Positions 8,196 to 17,984 of a stretch of 64,000 nt of DNA are shown here, piece after piece. Under the pieces are notes generated by a model. It was not told the origin of the DNA. It worked only from the letters and a program-made list of their open reading frames with translations, and ran no database searches. The translations under genes were made by a program, and so were the position numbers. How positions within the stretch are numbered: the first letter of the stretch is position 1; the number at the start of each line of letters is the position of its first letter. Origin of the DNA: Solimonas sp047605265 (GTDB lineage Bacteria > Pseudomonadota > Gammaproteobacteria > Nevskiales > Nevskiaceae); contig JASGFY010000005.1 of assembly GCA_047605265.1 (NCBI GenBank), positions 1 to 64,000 of the forward strand, in the 5' to 3' direction.

Positions 8196-9644
8196 ATGAC
8201 CGACAGCCCCGAAACGACGCCGCATCATCGCCATCTCGAGCATGCGCGCGCCCAGGTCATCGAGCTGCTGTCGCGGCAGGCGCTCGAGCTCGAGTTGCTG
8301 TCGCGCTCGGAGAACCGCAGGCAGGATGTCGTCGCCCAGCTCGTCGCGCGCCAGCATCAGGCGGCGCTCGCGCAGCGCATGGCGCATTTCCATCCGGCCG
8401 ACATCGCCTTCGTGCTCGAAAGCCTGGAGCCCGCGGCGCGCGAGATGGCATGGGCGCTGGTGCGTCCGGAGCGGCGCGGCGCCGTGCTGCTCGAAGCGTC
8501 GGACATGGTGCGCCGTTCGCTGGTCGACCACATGGCACCCGAAGAGATCTCGGCCGTCGTGCGCACGCTCGATTCCGACGACATCGCCGACCTGGTCAGC
8601 AGCCTGCCGGACGAACAGCGTACCGAGGTGCTCGAGCACGTCGACCGCGCCGACCAGATCGAGGTGCGCTCGGTCCTCAGCTTTCCCGAGGACAGCGTCG
8701 GCGCGATGATGGACCTCGACTACATCGCCGTGCGCGAGGACACGACGCTGGAGGCCGTGCACCGCTTGCTGCGCCGCAAGAAGCCGCTGCCGCCGCACAG
8801 CAACGAGATCATCGTCGTCGATCGCAACAACACGCTGCGCGGCGTGCTGCCGCTCGACAAGCTGTTGCTCGAGGAGCCGGACGAAGAGGTCGGCAAGGTG
8901 ATGCTGACGCAGCCGACCTACTTCTTCACCGACGATCATCAGGAAGACGCCGTCGACGCCTTCGAGAAGTACGACCTAATCTCGGCGCCGGTCGTGAACC
9001 TGCACAAGCAGGTCGTCGGCCGCATCACCGTCGACGCGGTCATCGACGAGATCAACGAGCGCGCGCAGAACGAAAGCCTGCGCCAGGTCGGCCTCGCGCA
9101 CGGCGAAGACCTCTACGAGCCGGTGCTCAAGAGCGGCCGCAACCGCTGGCCGTGGCTGGGCCTCAACCTCGTCACCTCGTTCGCCTCGTCGCGCGTGATC
9201 GGCAACTTCGAGGGCGTCATCGTGCAGTTCGCGGCGCTGGCGACGCTGATCCCGATCATCGCCTCGCTCGGCGGCAACACCGGCACGCAGACCATGGAGC
9301 TGGTGATCCGCGCGATGGCGCTCGACCAGCTCGGCTCGGCGCGCCTGCGCCGCACCTTCTTCAAGGAATTCCTGATCGCGCTGCTCAACGGCAGCCTGTG
9401 GGGCGCCGCGCTGGGCACCGTCACCTTCCTGGTCTACGGCAAGTGGCAGCTCTCGCTGGTGATCTACGCCGCGATGATCCTCGAGCTGATCGTCGCGGCC
9501 TTCGCCGGCGTGGCGATCCCGGTGATGCTCAAGCGTCTCGGCCGCGATCCGATCATGGGCTCCAGCGTCCTGCTGACCGCGACGACCGACACGATGGGTT
9601 TCTTCATCTTCCTCGGCCTCGCGTCCATCTTCCTCGTCGCCTGA
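8196..9644 (+). CDS. mgtE: Magnesium transporter MgtE
   Basis: 482 residues, full length for MgtE. Order: N-terminal superhelical domain (about 30-160; HPADIAFVLESL, DDIADLVSSLP), two CBS domains (about 165-290; MMDLDYIAVREDTTLEAV, VGKVMLTQPTYF, VVGRITVDAVIDEI), then five membrane segments (about 310-480) with the pore motif SLGGNTGTQT. The CBS and N domains close the pore when cytosolic Mg2+ is high. A TAGAAT at about 8139-8144 may be a -10 box. After the stop, a GCCGGC/GGCCGGC inverted repeat lacks a T-tract. Confidence 0.95.
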   Translation: MTDSPETTPHHRHLEHARAQVIELLSRQALELELLSRSENRRQDVVAQLVARQHQAALAQRMAHFHPADIAFVLESLEPAAREMAWALVRPERRGAVLLEASDMVRRSLVDHMAPEEISAVVRTLDSDDIADLVSSLPDEQRTEVLEHVDRADQIEVRSVLSFPEDSVGAMMDLDYIAVREDTTLEAVHRLLRRKKPLPPHSNEIIVVDRNNTLRGVLPLDKLLLEEPDEEVGKVMLTQPTYFFTDDHQEDAVDAFEKYDLISAPVVNLHKQVVGRITVDAVIDEINERAQNESLRQVGLAHGEDLYEPVLKSGRNRWPWLGLNLVTSFASSRVIGNFEGVIVQFAALATLIPIIASLGGNTGTQTMELVIRAMALDQLGSARLRRTFFKEFLIALLNGSLWGAALGTVTFLVYGKWQLSLVIYAAMILELIVAAFAGVAIPVMLKRLGRDPIMGSSVLLTATTDTMGFFIFLGLASIFLVA

Positions 9645-9790
9645 ACCGCCGGCCACGGCCGGCGTGACGAACTGACACATCGGCGCTTTATAAGCTGGGG
9701 CCATAAGCTTGGGCCGTTGTGCGCGAACCGCGCCGACGGCCGTCTCCGATCATTGGCAGCGCCGCCGCGCTGCCCCAAAATGCGCGACCC

Positions 9791-10381
9791 ATGAGCATTC
9801 CCGCCCTCAGCCAGCAGTTGATCGACGCCGGCCGCCTGTTCCATCAGCGCGGCTGGGTACCGGCGACCGGCGGCAATTTCTCGGCGCGCCTGGCGCCGGA
9901 GCGCCTGCTGATCACCGCCAGCGGCTGCCACAAGGGCGAGCTGCTGGCCGCCGACTTCCTCGAGGCCGGCCTCGACGGCGTGCCGATAGCCAGCCCGCGC
10001 CAAGCCTCGTACGAGACGCTGCTGCACTGCCAGCTGTACCGCCACGACGCGAAGATCGGCGCCGTGCTGCACACGCATTCGATCGCGAACACGGTTCTGT
10101 CGCGGCGGCTGGCGGCGATCCGCCTCGCCGGCTACGAGCTGCTGAAGCTGCTGCCGGGCATCGCCACGCACGACACGGCGATCGAGGTGCCGGTATTCGC
10201 CAACGACCAGGACATCCCGCGCTTGAGCGCGACGGTCGACGCCCATATGAAGCGGCATCCCGAGACGCCGGCCTACGTCATCGCCGGCCACGGCCTGTAC
10301 GCCTGGGGCGCCGACGTGGCGCAGGCACGCTGGCGCGTCGAGGCTTTGGAATTCATGTTCGAGTGCGAGCTGCACTCGTAG
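9791..10381 (+). CDS. mtnB: Methylthioribulose-1-phosphate dehydratase
   Basis: 196 residues of the class II aldolase/adducin family. Zinc-binding histidines are visible in AVLHTHSIANT and in AGHGLYAWG; the GGNFSARL substrate loop is present. MtnB removes water from 5-methylthioribulose-1-phosphate in the methionine salvage pathway. The ATG at 9791 fits the family N-terminus (ALSQQLIDAGRLFHQRGW). First gene of an mtnB-mtnD-mtnC operon. The earlier pathway genes (mtnA and a nucleosidase or phosphorylase) are not in the window. Confidence 0.93.
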   Translation: MSIPALSQQLIDAGRLFHQRGWVPATGGNFSARLAPERLLITASGCHKGELLAADFLEAGLDGVPIASPRQASYETLLHCQLYRHDAKIGAVLHTHSIANTVLSRRLAAIRLAGYELLKLLPGIATHDTAIEVPVFANDQDIPRLSATVDAHMKRHPETPAYVIAGHGLYAWGADVAQARWRVEALEFMFECELHS

Positions 10382-10402
10382 GTCACCCGCAGGAGAATCG
10401 CC

Positions 10403-10954
10403 ATGACCACGCTCGTCGTTTATTCGGATCGCGAACCGGGCCAGCCGCTCGGCACGTATACCGGCTTCGAGGAAATCCGCGACCAGCTCGCGGCCATCGG
10501 CGTCGAGTTCGAGCGCTGGGAAGCGTCGCAGCCGTTGACGCCGGCCGCCGGCCAGGACGAAGTCATCGCCGCCTATCGCGGCGAAATCGACCGGCTCAAC
10601 GCCAAGTACGGCTTCGTCAGCGTCGACGTCGTCAGCATGCAGCCGGACAACCCGCAGGCCGAAGCGGCGCGCGGCAAGTTCCTGTCCGAGCACACGCACG
10701 ACGACTTCGAGACGCGCTTCTTCGTCGACGGCGCCGGCGCGTTCTACATCCGCGCCGGCGGCAAGGTCTTCCTCACCGTCTGCACCAAGGGCGATCTGAT
10801 CAACCTGCCGGCCAAGGTCACGCACTGGTTCGACATGGGCCCGAAGCCGGACTTCAAGGCCATCCGCTTCTTCCGCATTCCGGAAGGCTGGGTCGGCCAC
10901 TTCACCGGCGACACGATCGCCGACCGTTTCCCGAAGTTCGAGCAGGCGGCATGA
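10403..10954 (+). CDS. mtnD: Acireductone dioxygenase
   Basis: 183 residues of the cupin fold. The metal ligands are in the HTHDDFETRFF motif (two His and the Glu), with the last His in AKVTHWFDMG. It oxidises acireductone to the keto-acid precursor of methionine and formate with Fe2+; with Ni2+ the family makes off-pathway products. It begins 21 bases after mtnB with an AGGAG upstream. Its stop overlaps the mtnC start (ATGA). Confidence 0.95.
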   Translation: MTTLVVYSDREPGQPLGTYTGFEEIRDQLAAIGVEFERWEASQPLTPAAGQDEVIAAYRGEIDRLNAKYGFVSVDVVSMQPDNPQAEAARGKFLSEHTHDDFETRFFVDGAGAFYIRAGGKVFLTVCTKGDLINLPAKVTHWFDMGPKPDFKAIRFFRIPEGWVGHFTGDTIADRFPKFEQAA

Positions 10955-11625
10955 TCCAGGCGATCGTCACTGACATCGAAGGGACAACTTCCTCGATCGA
11001 CTTCGTCCATGACACGCTGTTCCCGTACGCTAGGCAGCGCCTGCGCAACTTCCTGTGCGAGCAGGCCGGCGACGACCGCATCCAGCATCTGCTCGACGAC
11101 GTCGAGCAGATCGCCGGTCGCGACCTGTCGATCGACGAGGCGGCCGACGTGCTCGAGCAGTGGATCGCCGAGGACCGCAAGATCACGCCGCTGAAGACGC
11201 TGCAGGGCCTGATCTGGAAAGTCGGCTACGAGGCCGGTGAGCTGCAAGGTCACGTCTACGCCGACGCGCCGGAATACCTGCGGCGCTGGCATGCCGATGG
11301 CAAGAGGCTGTACGTCTACTCGTCCGGCTCGGTCGACGCGCAGAAGCTGATCTTCGGCCACACCGCCCACGGCGATCTGACGCCGCTGTTCTCGGGTTAT
11401 TTCGATACGCGCATCGGCGGCAAGCGCGAGGCGGATTCGTATCGCGCGATTTTGCGCGAGCTTGGCCTGCGCGGCGAAGAAGTGTTGTTCCTGTCCGACG
11501 TCGGCGCCGAGCTCGACGCCGCGCGCGAGGCGGGCCTGGCGACGGTGCAACTGATCCGCGACGCCAAGGCGCAGCCCGCGCCGGCGCATCCGCAGGCCGC
11601 GAGCTTCGCCGACATCGCGGTCTGA
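10951..11625 (+). CDS. mtnC: Enolase-phosphatase E1
   Basis: 224 residues of the HAD superfamily, starting at the ATG that overlaps the mtnD stop. HAD motif I is DIEGTTSS, motif II is YVYSSGSV, and the C-terminal acidic motif is FLSDVGAELDAA. It enolises and dephosphorylates the diketo intermediate upstream of MtnD in methionine salvage. Genes mtnB, mtnD and mtnC together cover the steps from methylthioribulose-1-phosphate to the keto-acid. Confidence 0.95.
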   Translation: MIQAIVTDIEGTTSSIDFVHDTLFPYARQRLRNFLCEQAGDDRIQHLLDDVEQIAGRDLSIDEAADVLEQWIAEDRKITPLKTLQGLIWKVGYEAGELQGHVYADAPEYLRRWHADGKRLYVYSSGSVDAQKLIFGHTAHGDLTPLFSGYFDTRIGGKREADSYRAILRELGLRGEEVLFLSDVGAELDAAREAGLATVQLIRDAKAQPAPAHPQAASFADIAV

Positions 11626-11710
11626 CGCGCTTCTTCAGCGTCCGTTCATCATCACGGGGCGCCGGCGCGGCCTCGCGAACTTCGCGCACGGAACCGCTGT
11701 CGGTTCTGTC

Positions 11711-12997
11711 ATGGACGCGAAACCTGCCCGCCACGCGGCACTACGCCGCGCCTTCGACGACCTGCCCGCGCGGCGCCCGCCCGCCCCGCTTCCCGCCGCT
11801 CCGGCCGCTCCGGCCGCTCCGGCCGCCAACGATGCCATTCGCGCGGCGCCGGCATCCGGACGCATGGCCGGACTCGACGGCCTGCGCGCGATTTCGATCG
11901 GCATCGTGCTGATCGGCCACGGCGCCCACACCGCGGATGCGCCGGCGCTGATGCGGCCGCTCGGCGAGATGGGCATCGTCGGCGTCGAGCTGTTCTTCAC
12001 GATCAGCGGCTTCATCATCACCTGGCTGCTGCTGCGCGAAAAGTCGCGCGACGGCCGCGTCGACCTGCGCGCCTTCTGGATGCGCCGCGCGCTGCGCATC
12101 GTGCCGCCGTTCGCGGCCGCGGCGCTCGGCATCGCCATCGCCGCCGCGGCCGGCTTCATGGCCTGGTCATGGTCCTCGTTCCTCGGCGCCATCACGCTGA
12201 CCAAGGACATGCCCTTGCTGAAAGGCGACTGGTTCTTCGGCCACATCTGGAGCCTGTCGCTGGAAGAACAGTTCTATCTGGTCTGGCCGCTGGTCTTCGC
12301 GTTCGCGCTGGCCCGTTCGCGCGTGATGGCGGCGCTGAGTGCGATCGTCGCCGGCAGCGTGCTGCTGACGCCGCTGACCGTCAGCTACGCAAAACCGCTG
12401 CAGAACATCGTGCCGTATCTGCCGCATCTCGCCGCCGGCTGCCTGCTGGCGATGGCGCTGCACGCACCGCGGCGGCCGGCATGGCTGACGGCGTGGACGC
12501 GCCTGCCGCATCGCGGCGCCGCGCTCGGTGCGCTGGTCGCCGCCGCGCTCGTCGTCGCCTGGCTGCGCGGCCGCGATCTCGACGACCACCTCACCTGGCT
12601 GCCGCTGTATGCCGTGCTCGTCCCGGTGACGGCGCTGCTCGTCGTCGCCGAAATCGCCCTGCCCGATGGTCGCCTGCGCCGCGTGCTCGCCGCACCGCCG
12701 CTGCTGTGGCTAGGCCGCATCTCGTACAGCCTCTATCTGTGGCAGCAGCTCTTCCTCGGTCCGGCCGACGCCTATCGCCACGCCTCGCTGCTGCACACCT
12801 GGCCGTACAACATCATCGCGGCAGTCGCCTGCGGCGCGCTCGGCTATTACGGCGTCGAAAAGCCGGCGGCGAAACTCAAGCAGCGCTGGCAGAAACAGCG
12901 CGATGCCAGCACCAGTGCCACGGCTCATACAGATACCCTTCGCGATTGTCGCGCGGATACGACAGGCGAAAGCCGAAACGCGGCGCCTGCGCGCTGA
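11711..12997 (+). CDS. Acyltransferase 3 (OafA/YrhL) family membrane protein
   Basis: 428 residues. A Pro/Ala-rich N-terminal tail of about 55 residues includes a 9-bp tandem repeat (11795-11821). The acyltransferase-3 domain follows: GLDGLRAISIGIVLIGH near 56, GVELFFTISGFIIT near 90, the R-R-R motif FWMRRALRIVPPF, and HIWSLSLEEQFYLVWPL. About ten membrane helices are expected. Such proteins O-acylate surface sugars; the substrate is unknown. The last 40 codons run antisense through the end of the VanY-like gene, so the natural C-terminus was probably nearer residue 390. Confidence 0.9.
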   Translation: MDAKPARHAALRRAFDDLPARRPPAPLPAAPAAPAAPAANDAIRAAPASGRMAGLDGLRAISIGIVLIGHGAHTADAPALMRPLGEMGIVGVELFFTISGFIITWLLLREKSRDGRVDLRAFWMRRALRIVPPFAAAALGIAIAAAAGFMAWSWSSFLGAITLTKDMPLLKGDWFFGHIWSLSLEEQFYLVWPLVFAFALARSRVMAALSAIVAGSVLLTPLTVSYAKPLQNIVPYLPHLAAGCLLAMALHAPRRPAWLTAWTRLPHRGAALGALVAAALVVAWLRGRDLDDHLTWLPLYAVLVPVTALLVVAEIALPDGRLRRVLAAPPLLWLGRISYSLYLWQQLFLGPADAYRHASLLHTWPYNIIAAVACGALGYYGVEKPAAKLKQRWQKQRDASTSATAHTDTLRDCRADTTGESRNAAPAR

Positions 12998-13415
12998 GCC
13001 AGGCAAACGCCGGCGTCGTCTCGAAGGCCTCGTCGAGCGCCGGCGTCGTACCGTCGCCGATGTCGACGGCGCGGCCGGTATGGTGTTCGCTGTAGCCCGG
13101 CGGCGCGTTGACGCGCAGCACGTCGGTGATCGTCTGACCTCTGGCGAGCTTGCCGCGGATCAGCGCGGCCTGGAATTCGACGCTGCGGAACGCGGAGATC
13201 AGGCACAGTTCGATGCCGTCGCGTGCCGCCGCGTCGCACAGCGCCAGCCAGACGCGCGCGGCGGCCGGCACCAGCAGCTTGTCGCGACCGTCGGTGCCGA
13301 GTCCGACGGGCCGCAGGGTCCGGGCCTCGGCGTGCGCGCGCAGGCCGCGGGCGGCGATCATCTGCGGCGTGATGCCAAGTTCTCCATGCAACGCGGCGAC
13401 GCGCGGATCGCGCAT
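12876..13415 (-). CDS. VanY/LdcB-like M15B D-Ala-D-Ala carboxypeptidase
   Basis: 179 residues. Metal ligands of the M15B family are visible: SEHHTGRAVDIG (His and Asp) and YEPWHWCWH (the Glu-x-x-His element, EPWHW). The SAFRS substrate motif is also present. It would trim D-alanine from wall peptides. No signal peptide or lipobox is seen, which is unusual for a periplasmic enzyme; the start could lie upstream within cysQ. The ATG follows the cysQ stop by one base, so the two are probably co-translated. The 3' end overlaps the acyltransferase gene by 122 bases, tail to tail. Confidence 0.85.
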   Translation of the reverse strand: MRDPRVAALHGELGITPQMIAARGLRAHAEARTLRPVGLGTDGRDKLLVPAAARVWLALCDAAARDGIELCLISAFRSVEFQAALIRGKLARGQTITDVLRVNAPPGYSEHHTGRAVDIGDGTTPALDEAFETTPAFAWLSAQAPRFGFRLSYPRDNREGYLYEPWHWCWHRAVSASAA

Positions 13416-13416
13416 C

Positions 13417-14250
<834 letters not shown>

Positions 14251-14270
14251 GGTGCCCGTATCATACGGGC

Positions 14271-14993
14271 ATGAACGGACCGACTGATCACTTGGCCAAC
14301 ATCCATCTCGTCGACTGGTCGCGCGTCGACTGGGTGCTGCTCGACATGGACGGTACCGTGCTCGATCTGGCATTCGACAACTATTTCTGGCGCGAGCTCG
14401 TGCCGGCGCGCTACGCCGAGAAGAACGGCCTCGAACTCATGGCCGCGCGCCGCGAGCTCGAACCGCGCTTCAGCGCCGTGCAGCACACCCTGCCGTGGTA
14501 CTGCACCGACCACTGGACGCGCGAAACCGGCATCGACATGGCGGGGCTCAAGCGCGAGATCCGCGCGCTGATCCGGCCGGTTCCGGGCGTCGAAGAATTC
14601 CTGCGGCTCGTGCAGCGCAGCGGCCGGCATCTGTGGATCGCCACCAACGCGCACCGCGACAGCTGGTCGCTGAAGCTCGAGCACACCGGCTTCCGCCGCT
14701 ACTTCGATCGCGTCGTCAGCTCGCACGATTTCGGCTACCCGAAGGAAGACCGGCGTTTCTGGGATGCGCTGCGGGCGACCTTCCCGTTCGATCCGGCGCG
14801 CACGCTGTTCGCCGACGACAGCATGCCGGTACTGTCCGCCGCCCAGGCTTATGGCATCGGCCAGGTCATCGGCATCCGCAAGCCGGACAGCGGCCTGCCG
14901 GAACGGCCGATTCCTGCGATGCGCTCAGTGGCAACGCTGGCCGAACTCGCCGTCACCGTGCCGAACGACCGGCGCAGGCTCGCTTCTGCGTGA
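14271..14993 (+). CDS. yrfG: GMP/IMP nucleotidase (HAD family)
   Basis: 240 residues. HAD motif I LLDMDGTVLDL near residue 23, motif II WIATNAHRDS, motif III Lys in DFGYPKEDRRFW, motif IV LFADDSMPVL. The family dephosphorylates purine mononucleotides in the cytosol. The start ATG lies 20 bases from the divergent cysQ start. The N-terminus (HLVDWSRVDWVLLDMDG) is typical of the family. Confidence 0.9.
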   Translation: MNGPTDHLANIHLVDWSRVDWVLLDMDGTVLDLAFDNYFWRELVPARYAEKNGLELMAARRELEPRFSAVQHTLPWYCTDHWTRETGIDMAGLKREIRALIRPVPGVEEFLRLVQRSGRHLWIATNAHRDSWSLKLEHTGFRRYFDRVVSSHDFGYPKEDRRFWDALRATFPFDPARTLFADDSMPVLSAAQAYGIGQVIGIRKPDSGLPERPIPAMRSVATLAELAVTVPNDRRRLASA

Positions 14994-15060
14994 TGGCCCG
15001 CGCCGGCCGGCGCCAGCGCCCGTCGAGCAACGGCCTTTGCGGCCGCATCATCCGGATCGA

Positions 15061-16359
15061 TCAGGAAGCGCTGCGCGCCCGTGCGCGGCGGCTCGATGAC
15101 TTGTTCGAAGCCGTCTTCGACTCGCCCGCCGAACCGGTGCCCTCGACCCAGCTGCGCACGCGCTGCGCATCGGCGAAGCGCGTGAACTTGCCGTCCGAAT
15201 CGAGCAGCACCATCACCAGCGGGCGACCCTTCACCGTCGCCTGCATGACCAGGCAACGGCCCGCTTCGTTGGTGAAGCCGGTCTTCTGCAGGCCGATGCG
15301 CCAGTCGTTGCTGGCGCGCACGAGACGGTTGCTGCTGACGAAATGCATGACCCGCTTGCCGGGCCGCACGGTGGTCTCGATTTCGGTCGAGAACTCGCGG
15401 ATCAGCGGCACCTTGTAGGCGGCGTTGACCAGCTTGACGAGATCCTGGGCGGTCGACACGTTGCCGCTGGACAGGCCGTTGCTGTCGACGTAATGCGTAT
15501 GCGTCATGCCGAGCGCCCGCGCCTTGGCGTTCATCGCGCGGATGAAGGCCGGGCGGCCGCCGGGATAATTGCGGCCGAGCGCCGACGCCGCGCGATTCTC
15601 CGACGACATCAGCGCCAACAGCAGCAGTTCCTCGCGCGTAAGCCGGAGCCCCGGCGACAGCCGCGAATACGAGTGCTTTTCGAGATCGATGTCTTCACGC
15701 GTGATTTCCAGCGTCTCGTCGAGAGACAGCCCGGCTTCGCTGACGACCAGCGCCGTCATCAGCTTGGTCAGCGAGGCGATCGGCTGCGCGACATCGGCGT
15801 TCTGCGCGGCGAGCACTTCCTGCGTGTTCTGGTCGACGACCAGCACGACGCCGGACTTCAGCTTGAGTCCGGCCGGCAGGCTGAGCTTTTTCTTTTCCGG
15901 CTTCTTCTCGATCTGCTGCGTGATCGAATCGACGACGTCCTCGTCCGGCGTCTCGGCCACGGCCGGAGACTCGGCCGCAGCGGCTTCCTCGGCCACCATC
16001 GGCGAAACCGTGCCGCCATTCGGCAACGCCGCCAGTTCGGCCGCGTCATGCGATGCGACCGGGCGATCGGCACCATCGGCCGCGGCCGGCGCAACGACGG
16101 CCGCCGGGGAGGCCGCCGTGGCATCGGTCGAGGCGAGTTCGAGGGCGGGCGGCGGCACGACCGCCGCAGCGACGTCAACGACCCGCGGCACGGGCGCTTC
16201 GCTGGCCGAGGCAGACGCATCGTCACGCAACAGCCAGACCGAGCCGAAGGCGCTCACGGCGATCAAGCCGAGCACGAGCTGCAGGCGACGCGGCCGCGCG
16301 CGCAGCCGCGTCGTGTCGTAGTCGACACCGGTCAGTGCTCGATAAGGGCCGCGGCTCAT
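15061..16359 (-). CDS. pbpG: D-alanyl-D-alanine endopeptidase (penicillin-binding protein 7)
   Basis: 432 residues, longer than the roughly 310 of E. coli PbpG because of an Ala/Pro-rich spacer. The start ATG at 16359 follows an AGGAG. A membrane anchor lies at about 29-46 (LVLGLIAVSAFGSVWLL), then a low-complexity linker to about 170. The catalytic domain has SLTK (SxxK), SEN (SxN) and KTG (QKTGFTNEAG). It cleaves DD-crosslinks in periplasmic murein. A promoter is visible upstream (16385-16412). Confidence 0.92.
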   Translation of the reverse strand: MSRGPYRALTGVDYDTTRLRARPRRLQLVLGLIAVSAFGSVWLLRDDASASASEAPVPRVVDVAAAVVPPPALELASTDATAASPAAVVAPAAADGADRPVASHDAAELAALPNGGTVSPMVAEEAAAAESPAVAETPDEDVVDSITQQIEKKPEKKKLSLPAGLKLKSGVVLVVDQNTQEVLAAQNADVAQPIASLTKLMTALVVSEAGLSLDETLEITREDIDLEKHSYSRLSPGLRLTREELLLLALMSSENRAASALGRNYPGGRPAFIRAMNAKARALGMTHTHYVDSNGLSSGNVSTAQDLVKLVNAAYKVPLIREFSTEIETTVRPGKRVMHFVSSNRLVRASNDWRIGLQKTGFTNEAGRCLVMQATVKGRPLVMVLLDSDGKFTRFADAQRVRSWVEGTGSAGESKTASNKSSSRRARARSAS

Positions 16360-16384
16360 CTCAGGTTTATCTCCTAAGTGCTGG

Positions 16385-16412
16385 AATATATCAATATTTC
16401 CCAGCGACGCAA
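16385..16412 (-). promoter_or_regulatory. Sigma-70-type promoter for pbpG
   Basis: On the minus strand, TTGCGT (16412-16407), a 16-base spacer and TATATT (16390-16385), in a short AT-rich patch 26 bases before the pbpG start. Confidence 0.5.
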
Positions 16413-16456
16413 TGCCGGCCTGGCGCCGTGCGTCGCGCCGGGGCCGCCGCTCGCGC

Positions 16457-17722
16457 TCAATGCCGGCGCCGCGCCGGCCGACGCCCGTCGCGGCCGCCCG
16501 ACGATCCTCCGCCGTGCCGGCGCGGCGCCGGCTTCGGCGCGACGAAATCGCTGGCAATCAAGGCATGGCCGTCGGCCATCAGCGGCAGCCGGTTGCCGAT
16601 GTATTTCTCGATGTCGGGCAGCGAATAGACCCAGGTTTCGCAGCACAGCGAGACGGCATCGCCGGTCGCGCCCGCGCGCGCGGTACGGCCGATGCGATGC
16701 ACGTAATCCTCCGGATCCTGCGGCAGGTCGTAGTTGACGACGAGATCGACACCGGGGATATGCAGGCCGCGCGCGGCCACGTCGGTGGCCACGAGCACCG
16801 GCAGCTTGCCCTGCTTGAAGTCCTCGAGCAGGCGCAGGCGCGTGCCCTGCGAGACGTCGCCGGACAGCACGCGCGCATCGAAACCGTTGAGCTTGAGCCC
16901 GCTCTCGACCAGTTCGGCGCCACGCTTGGTGTTGACGAACACCAGCGTGCGGAACGCGTTGCGATGGCGCAGCAGGCCGACGAGGAACGGCAGCTTCTCG
17001 TCGTTGGCGACGTGCACGAGCTCCTGGCGCACGCGCTCGGCCGTCACCTGATCCGGCTCGATCTCGATCTTCTGCGGGTTGTTCATGTGCTCGAACGCCA
17101 GCTCGAGCACGCGGTGCGAGAGCGTCGCCGAGAACAGGTAGTTCTTGCGCTGCGCCGCCGGCGGCATCTTGCGGATCAGGTAGCGGATGTCGGCGATGAA
17201 GCCGAGATCGAACATGCGGTCGGCCTCGTCGAGCACCAGCACTTCGATCTGCTTGAGGTGATAGGTGCCCTGCTTGTAGTAGTCGATCAGCCGGCCCGGT
17301 GTGCCGATCAGGATGTCGACGCCGGCCTCGATGTTCTGCCGCTGCAGCTCGTAGCCGGCGCCGCCGTAGCAGACGACCATGCGCAGCCCCGTCTGACTGC
17401 CGAGGCCGAGCGCGTCGTTGTGGATCTGCACGGCGAGTTCGCGCGTCGGCGCGAGGATGAAAGCGCGCGGCTGCCTGCCGTCGTCGTCCGCGGCGCGCGG
17501 ATGCGTCAGCAGATGATTCATCGTCGCCAGCAGGAATGCCGCGGATTTGCCGGTGCCGGTCTGCGCCTGCCCCGCCAGGTCCTCGCCGGCGAGCGCCCTC
17601 GGCAGCGCCTGGGCCTGGATCGGCGTGCAGTGGGTATAGCCGAGTTGCACCAGACTCGCCTGCAGGCTCGGCTGCAGGGGCAGATCGGCGAATCGTGTGC
17701 TGGAAAGATGGTCAGGTTGCAT
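16457..17722 (-). CDS. rhlB: ATP-dependent DEAD-box RNA helicase
   Basis: 421 residues. The DEAD-box motifs appear in order: Q motif (CTPIQ), I AQTGTGKS, Ia PTRELA, GG, Ib TPGR, II DEAD, III SAT, IV FVNTK, V ATDVAARG, VI HRIGRTARAG. The N-terminus (SSTRFADLPLQPSL) and overall length match RhlB, the helicase of the RNA degradosome. The tail is Arg/Gly-rich. Divergent from trxA-rho, the arrangement seen in E. coli and relatives. Confidence 0.93.
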   Translation of the reverse strand: MQPDHLSSTRFADLPLQPSLQASLVQLGYTHCTPIQAQALPRALAGEDLAGQAQTGTGKSAAFLLATMNHLLTHPRAADDDGRQPRAFILAPTRELAVQIHNDALGLGSQTGLRMVVCYGGAGYELQRQNIEAGVDILIGTPGRLIDYYKQGTYHLKQIEVLVLDEADRMFDLGFIADIRYLIRKMPPAAQRKNYLFSATLSHRVLELAFEHMNNPQKIEIEPDQVTAERVRQELVHVANDEKLPFLVGLLRHRNAFRTLVFVNTKRGAELVESGLKLNGFDARVLSGDVSQGTRLRLLEDFKQGKLPVLVATDVAARGLHIPGVDLVVNYDLPQDPEDYVHRIGRTARAGATGDAVSLCCETWVYSLPDIEKYIGNRLPLMADGHALIASDFVAPKPAPRRHGGGSSGGRDGRRPARRRH

Positions 17723-17984
17723 TCAAATGGCGTCGGTGGCCTCGCCAGTCTGCCCGAAGGCTCTTGCAAGGCGCGGAGGTTTCAGATCAAATAACGCCCA
17801 ATCCAATGACCCTGCAGCGATTCAAACGCTTGCTGCAGCCGGTCCGCGTTATTTCCCCGTCGTTTAAAGATTAATCATAACGATCTGCCGCCTGTTTTGC
17901 GCGGCTCGATTCGCAGGAACCGACCCCCACTTCCGGAGCGTGCGGGCGTTTCCCCATGCTCTTCCCTATGCCGAGGCCCAACCA

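Noticed and set aside
9655..9715. Near-direct repeat ATAAGCT..GGGCC before mtnB, considered as a SAM-riboswitch element
   Set aside because: No conserved riboswitch core or terminator hairpin could be traced; two imperfect copies are too little.
11795..11821. Three-copy 9-bp tandem repeat GCCGCTCCG in the acyltransferase N-terminus
   Set aside because: It encodes an Ala/Pro linker, common in GC-rich genomes; no sign of special function.
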